64,000 bases of DNA from Flavobacterium sp. SUN052 (GTDB lineage: Bacteria; Bacteroidota; Bacteroidia; Flavobacteriales; Flavobacteriaceae). The position numbers and the translations under genes were made by a program. Positions 60,903-64,000 of the stretch are shown in pieces. The DNA is taken from assembly GCF_028867935.1 (NCBI RefSeq), contig NZ_JAPQNS010000001.1:992001-1056000 (forward strand). The letters run 5' to 3'. Position 1 is the stretch's first letter. Each line of letters begins with the position of its first letter. Below the pieces are notes generated by a model. It was given only the letters and a program-made list of their open reading frames with translations, was not told the DNA's origin and ran no database searches.

Positions 60903-61079
60903 TTAATATGCACTGTCGGAGGAAGGCGATTGGTGGAAACGCAGTCGGCACCAGCGTACTAATTGCAGGCGCTCAACCGGCGTTAGATACAGTAAAAACT
61001 TCCGGAGTTCTTTACGGAACAGGGCCCGGTCGAACCTGACTTTATCCAGTATGAATTGACTATAGGCTAACCACGACAT
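60903..61079 (-). CDS. Small conserved-type hypothetical protein
   Basis: 58 residues from the ATG at 61079; an in-frame upstream start at 61127 is less likely. It reads MSWLAYSQFILDKVRFDRAL then FRKELRKFLLYLTPVERLQL, ending in a basic patch RWCRLRFHQ. Small helical proteins with the pattern FDxxLFxKELxKxxxxL are seen in many Cytophagales (from memory), so this is likely a genuine gene of unknown role. No membrane segment. Its neighbours are the GNAT-like gene and the metal efflux pump. Confidence 0.55.
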   Translation of the reverse strand: MSWLAYSQFILDKVRFDRALFRKELRKFLLYLTPVERLQLVRWCRLRFHQSPSSDSAY

Positions 61080-61163
61080 CGTTCTCCTCGGTTTAGTGTA
61101 TGACAAAGTTGGGAATAAGAGCGCCAACGAGCATTAGAAAAGCGCTTAGAAAAATATTAGAAA

Positions 61164-64000
61164 TCAATGGGTTAAAACGAGTTTATCGGCGGGCTGGTCG
61201 GGCACCGCATGCTGGCGATTGAAACCACGGTAGATAATCGGAAAGACCAGCAGCGTCAAGATCGTAGCCGTTATCAGCCCGCCAATCACCACAATAGCCA
61301 GCGGTTTCTGCGTTTCAGAGCCAATTCCCGTTGATATGGCTGCGGGCAACAGACCAATGGCGGCCATCAGGGCTGTCATTACCACGGGCCGAACCCGCGA
61401 GGCCACCCCCATACGAATAGCCTGGTCGAGCGGCATCCGGTTACGGCGGTTGTTGGTAAACACACTCACGAGAATAACCCCGTTCTGAATACAGATACCA
61501 AACAGGGCAATGAAGCCCACTCCCGCTGAAATCCCGAAGTTCATACCCGTAATGTGCAGAGCCAGAATACCGCCAATGAGCGCGAACGGTACATTGACCA
61601 AAACCAGACCTGCATCTTTGGCGTTGCCAAACAGCACAAACAGAATCACAAAAATGGCGGCCAGACAAATAGGCACAACCTGACCCAGCCGGTCGGTAGC
61701 CCGTACCTGATTTTCGAACTCGCCAACCCATGAAACCGAATATCCTTTCGCTGGACGCAGTTTCTCTTCCACGCGTTTCTGCGCTTCGGCAATGGTACTG
61801 CCCAGGTCACGGCCCCGCACGGAGAATTTCACGCCGATAAACCGTTTGTTCAGGTCGCGGTAAATAAATGCCGGACCGGTTATCTGTTTAATGGTGGCAA
61901 TCTCTTTCAGCGGAATTTTGCCGCCACTCATGGTGGGCACCATCAGCCGCATAATGTCGTCTTCACTTTTTCGGTACTCGGGCTGATAGCGCACCCGTAT
62001 CTCGAATTTGCGCTCACCTTCGTACAACACCGAGGCCGTTTTGCCGCCAATCGCCATCTCGATAACCGCCTGAGCATCGGCCGTGGACACCCCAAAGAGC
62101 GCCATTTTGTGATCGTGAAGCAAGACACTCAGTTCAGGCTGACCCACGTTGCGGATGATTCCCAAATCCTTGATGCCTTCTACATTCTTGACGGCTTCCA
62201 TCGCCTGACTGGCATACTTTTCGAGCTCATACACATCCGGCCCGAAAATCTTGATCCCGTTACTCGCCTTGTACCCCGCCACAGCCTCAGCCACGTTGTC
62301 GATAATGGGCTGCGAGTAATTGTACAGCACACCAGCGTAGTTTTTCAGCCGGGCGTCCATCTCGTCGGTGAGTTGATCGTTGGTGAGTTGGTGGCCGTTA
62401 TGACGCGCTGGCCAATCGGCTTTTTGCTTCAAATCGACCTGAAATTGACAGAAGTAGAAACCGTTGGGGTCGGTGCCATCGTTGGAGCGACCTACCTGCG
62501 ACATCACCTGTTTAACCTCGGGAAAGGTGTTCAACTCCTTGCGAATCGTCTTGGCCATATCGACACTTTCGGGCAGCGACATGCTCATGGGCAGTTCGGC
62601 CGTAACCCAGAGTGCCCCTTCGTTAAGTTGTGGCAGAAACTCAGTGCCCAGAAACGTGGCCGACGTAAACGTTGCTACCATAAAGCAGATGGCTCCAATC
62701 AGGCTGAGCCGTCGACGCCGGTAGCACCAGTTAAAACCAGCCATTACCGTCCGGTCGAAAAAGTTGACCAGCGGGTTGTTCCGTTCGCGCACGTTTTTCT
62801 TCAACAGGATCGAACACAATACCGGCACGAGCGTCAGGGTGAACAGCAGGGCTCCCAGCAGGGCAAAACCAAGAGTCCAGGCCAGGGGCGAGAACATTTT
62901 TCCTTCCACTTTTTCGAACGAAAAAATGGGGAGTAAGGCCGTGATGATAATCAGTTTGGAGAAAAAGACAGCTTTGCCAAGTTCACCACCCGTTTTTCTG
63001 ATTAGGCCCATCTTGGCCATCCGGTTGAATCGAGCCATGCCTACCCGGTGGGCCAGGTGATCGAGCGAGACAAAAATGCCCTCCACCATCACCACCGCCC
63101 CGTCCACAATAATCCCAAAATCGACTGCACCCATAGAAAGCAGGTTGGCTGACATGCCTCTCAGCTTCAGGCACATGAAGGCAAACAGCAGCGCCAGCGG
63201 AATAATGATGGACACGATAACGGTGGTGCGCCAGTCGGCCATGAACAAAAACACAATCACAGTAACCAGCACAATACCTTCGGTCAGGTTGTGCATAACC
63301 GTCTGCGTACAAAACTCGATCAGATTGTCGCGGTCGTAAAACGTAACCAGCTTCACGTCGGAGGGCAACACCTGCGTATTGAGCTCTTCGATCTTGTCTT
63401 TAACCCGTGTCAACACGTCGCTGGGATTCTCGCCTTTGCGCATCACGATGATTCCTTCCACCACGTCGTCGTTGTTGTTCAGGCCGACCTGCCCTACCCT
63501 GGGTAGGTTCGATTCGGCTACTTCGGCCACGTTTTTCACCAGAACGGGATTTCCTCCCACCTCTTCAATGAGAATATTCTCAATGTCCTGAATAGAGGTG
63601 AGCAGGCCAATTCCCCGCACCACGTATGCCTGCCCATTCCGCTCGATGACGTCGCCCCCCACGTTTATATTGCTGCGGGTAACGGCCTGATAAACATCCA
63701 GAGGGGTAATGTCGTACTTGGCCAGTTGGGTTGGGTTAACCCGTAGCTCGTACATTTTATCGCGGCCACCGAACGCCACAATATCCGCAACGCCGGGCAC
63801 GCTGCGCAACTGCCGATCCACAACCCAGTTTTGCAGGGTCAGCAACTCGCGACTGTCCCGGTCTTTACTTTCGAGGGTATACCGGAAAATCTCACCGGTA
63901 GGGCCGTAGGGGGGTTGAATTTCGGGTTCGACACCGTCGGGCAACGAGACATTGCGCAGTAGGTTGTTCACCTGCTGGCGGGCAAAGAAATCATCAACAT
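61164..64000 (-). CDS. CzcA/CusA-type heavy-metal efflux RND transporter, N-terminus outside window
   Basis: About 945 residues are visible; the frame is open to the right edge (upstream codons read VDDFFARQQV), so the first 90 or so residues are missing. It is an inner-membrane proton/metal antiporter of the HME-RND class: TM4 motif VDFGIIVDGAVVMVE carries the Asp and Gly-Ala pattern (DFGxxxDGA) of the CzcA branch (Zn, Co, Cd) rather than the Cu/Ag branch. Periplasmic docking domains, GTEFLPQLNEGALWVTAELP and the C-terminal helices FALIGGILALHITGMNFGIS follow the family order, ending FNRQHAVPDQPADKLVLTH. A membrane-fusion gene and an outer-membrane factor are expected upstream of 64000. The large periplasmic regions are complete in sequence. 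Confidence 0.95.
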   Translation of the reverse strand, partial: VDDFFARQQVNNLLRNVSLPDGVEPEIQPPYGPTGEIFRYTLESKDRDSRELLTLQNWVVDRQLRSVPGVADIVAFGGRDKMYELRVNPTQLAKYDITPLDVYQAVTRSNINVGGDVIERNGQAYVVRGIGLLTSIQDIENILIEEVGGNPVLVKNVAEVAESNLPRVGQVGLNNNDDVVEGIIVMRKGENPSDVLTRVKDKIEELNTQVLPSDVKLVTFYDRDNLIEFCTQTVMHNLTEGIVLVTVIVFLFMADWRTTVIVSIIIPLALLFAFMCLKLRGMSANLLSMGAVDFGIIVDGAVVMVEGIFVSLDHLAHRVGMARFNRMAKMGLIRKTGGELGKAVFFSKLIIITALLPIFSFEKVEGKMFSPLAWTLGFALLGALLFTLTLVPVLCSILLKKNVRERNNPLVNFFDRTVMAGFNWCYRRRRLSLIGAICFMVATFTSATFLGTEFLPQLNEGALWVTAELPMSMSLPESVDMAKTIRKELNTFPEVKQVMSQVGRSNDGTDPNGFYFCQFQVDLKQKADWPARHNGHQLTNDQLTDEMDARLKNYAGVLYNYSQPIIDNVAEAVAGYKASNGIKIFGPDVYELEKYASQAMEAVKNVEGIKDLGIIRNVGQPELSVLLHDHKMALFGVSTADAQAVIEMAIGGKTASVLYEGERKFEIRVRYQPEYRKSEDDIMRLMVPTMSGGKIPLKEIATIKQITGPAFIYRDLNKRFIGVKFSVRGRDLGSTIAEAQKRVEEKLRPAKGYSVSWVGEFENQVRATDRLGQVVPICLAAIFVILFVLFGNAKDAGLVLVNVPFALIGGILALHITGMNFGISAGVGFIALFGICIQNGVILVSVFTNNRRNRMPLDQAIRMGVASRVRPVVMTALMAAIGLLPAAISTGIGSETQKPLAIVVIGGLITATILTLLVFPIIYRGFNRQHAVPDQPADKLVLTH

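Noticed and set aside
62109..62936. Long plus-strand open frame (275 codons) opposite the RND pump
   Set aside because: Antisense shadow of a well-supported transporter; its residues show no domain, and it exists because of the codon bias of the opposite frame.
1..64000. CRISPR arrays, tRNA or rRNA genes, phage or integrase genes
   Set aside because: Looked for direct repeats with regular spacing, tRNA-like CCA ends and integrase or capsid motifs; none was seen.

Overview
The window looks like chromosomal DNA of a Bacteroidota bacterium of the order Cytophagales, most likely Spirosoma or a close relative. The grounds are a SusC/SusD pair with an ECF sigma/FecR switch, a DUF5020-type protein, a promoter with the Bacteroidetes -33/-7 pattern, and many duplicated FtsX/MacB-type orphan permeases with PadR regulators. 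I see no rRNA, tRNA, CRISPR array, transposase or phage gene. The genus is inferred from gene content, not from a search.

Layout. (1) 1-9218: three large duplicated permeases (the first cut by the left edge) and a soluble PAS histidine kinase. (2) 9230-15164: two secreted jelly-roll paralogues, a membrane-tethered HTH protein with an outer jelly-roll domain, and a penicillin-acylase-family hydrolase ending in a strong terminator. (3) 15218-20912: a padR-permease-permease operon with ATGA overlaps, divergent from a secreted intradiol-dioxygenase-like protein. (4) 21811-24874: a VOC protein and an AT-richer patch of small, mostly unrecognised genes. (5) 24951-28693: an ECF sigma factor with a membrane partner, then a secreted beta-helix/PDZ protein. 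(6) 28722-41818: a second padR-permease operon divergent from a run of four permeases. (7) 41903-46337: a PA14-OmpA protein, a second membrane-tethered HTH protein, a DUF5020 protein and a classic MacB-type permease. (8) 46432-59229: a polysaccharide utilisation locus on the minus strand (ECF sigma, FecR, SusC with STN domain, SusD, two sulfatases, GH78 alpha-L-rhamnosidase), punctuated by long perfect hairpins. (9) 59475-64000: a GNAT-like protein, a 58-residue protein and a CzcA-type metal efflux pump cut by the right edge.

How the parts may work together. Ten roughly 800-900 residue permeases occur here without one ATP-binding subunit. Four carry an extra N-terminal prefix domain, and both padR operons encode prefix-type permeases. 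The regions in front of both padR genes carry paired inverted repeats of the form (T/C)GTCC-N6-GGACA about 21 bp apart; in the second region two pairs sit symmetrically, 108 bp from the padR start and 108 bp from the start of the opposite permease operon. This PadR/orphan-permease module is the best candidate for an undescribed system. The PUL points to a sulfated, rhamnose-containing glycan. All functions are read from recognisable motifs and family knowledge; no database search was possible.
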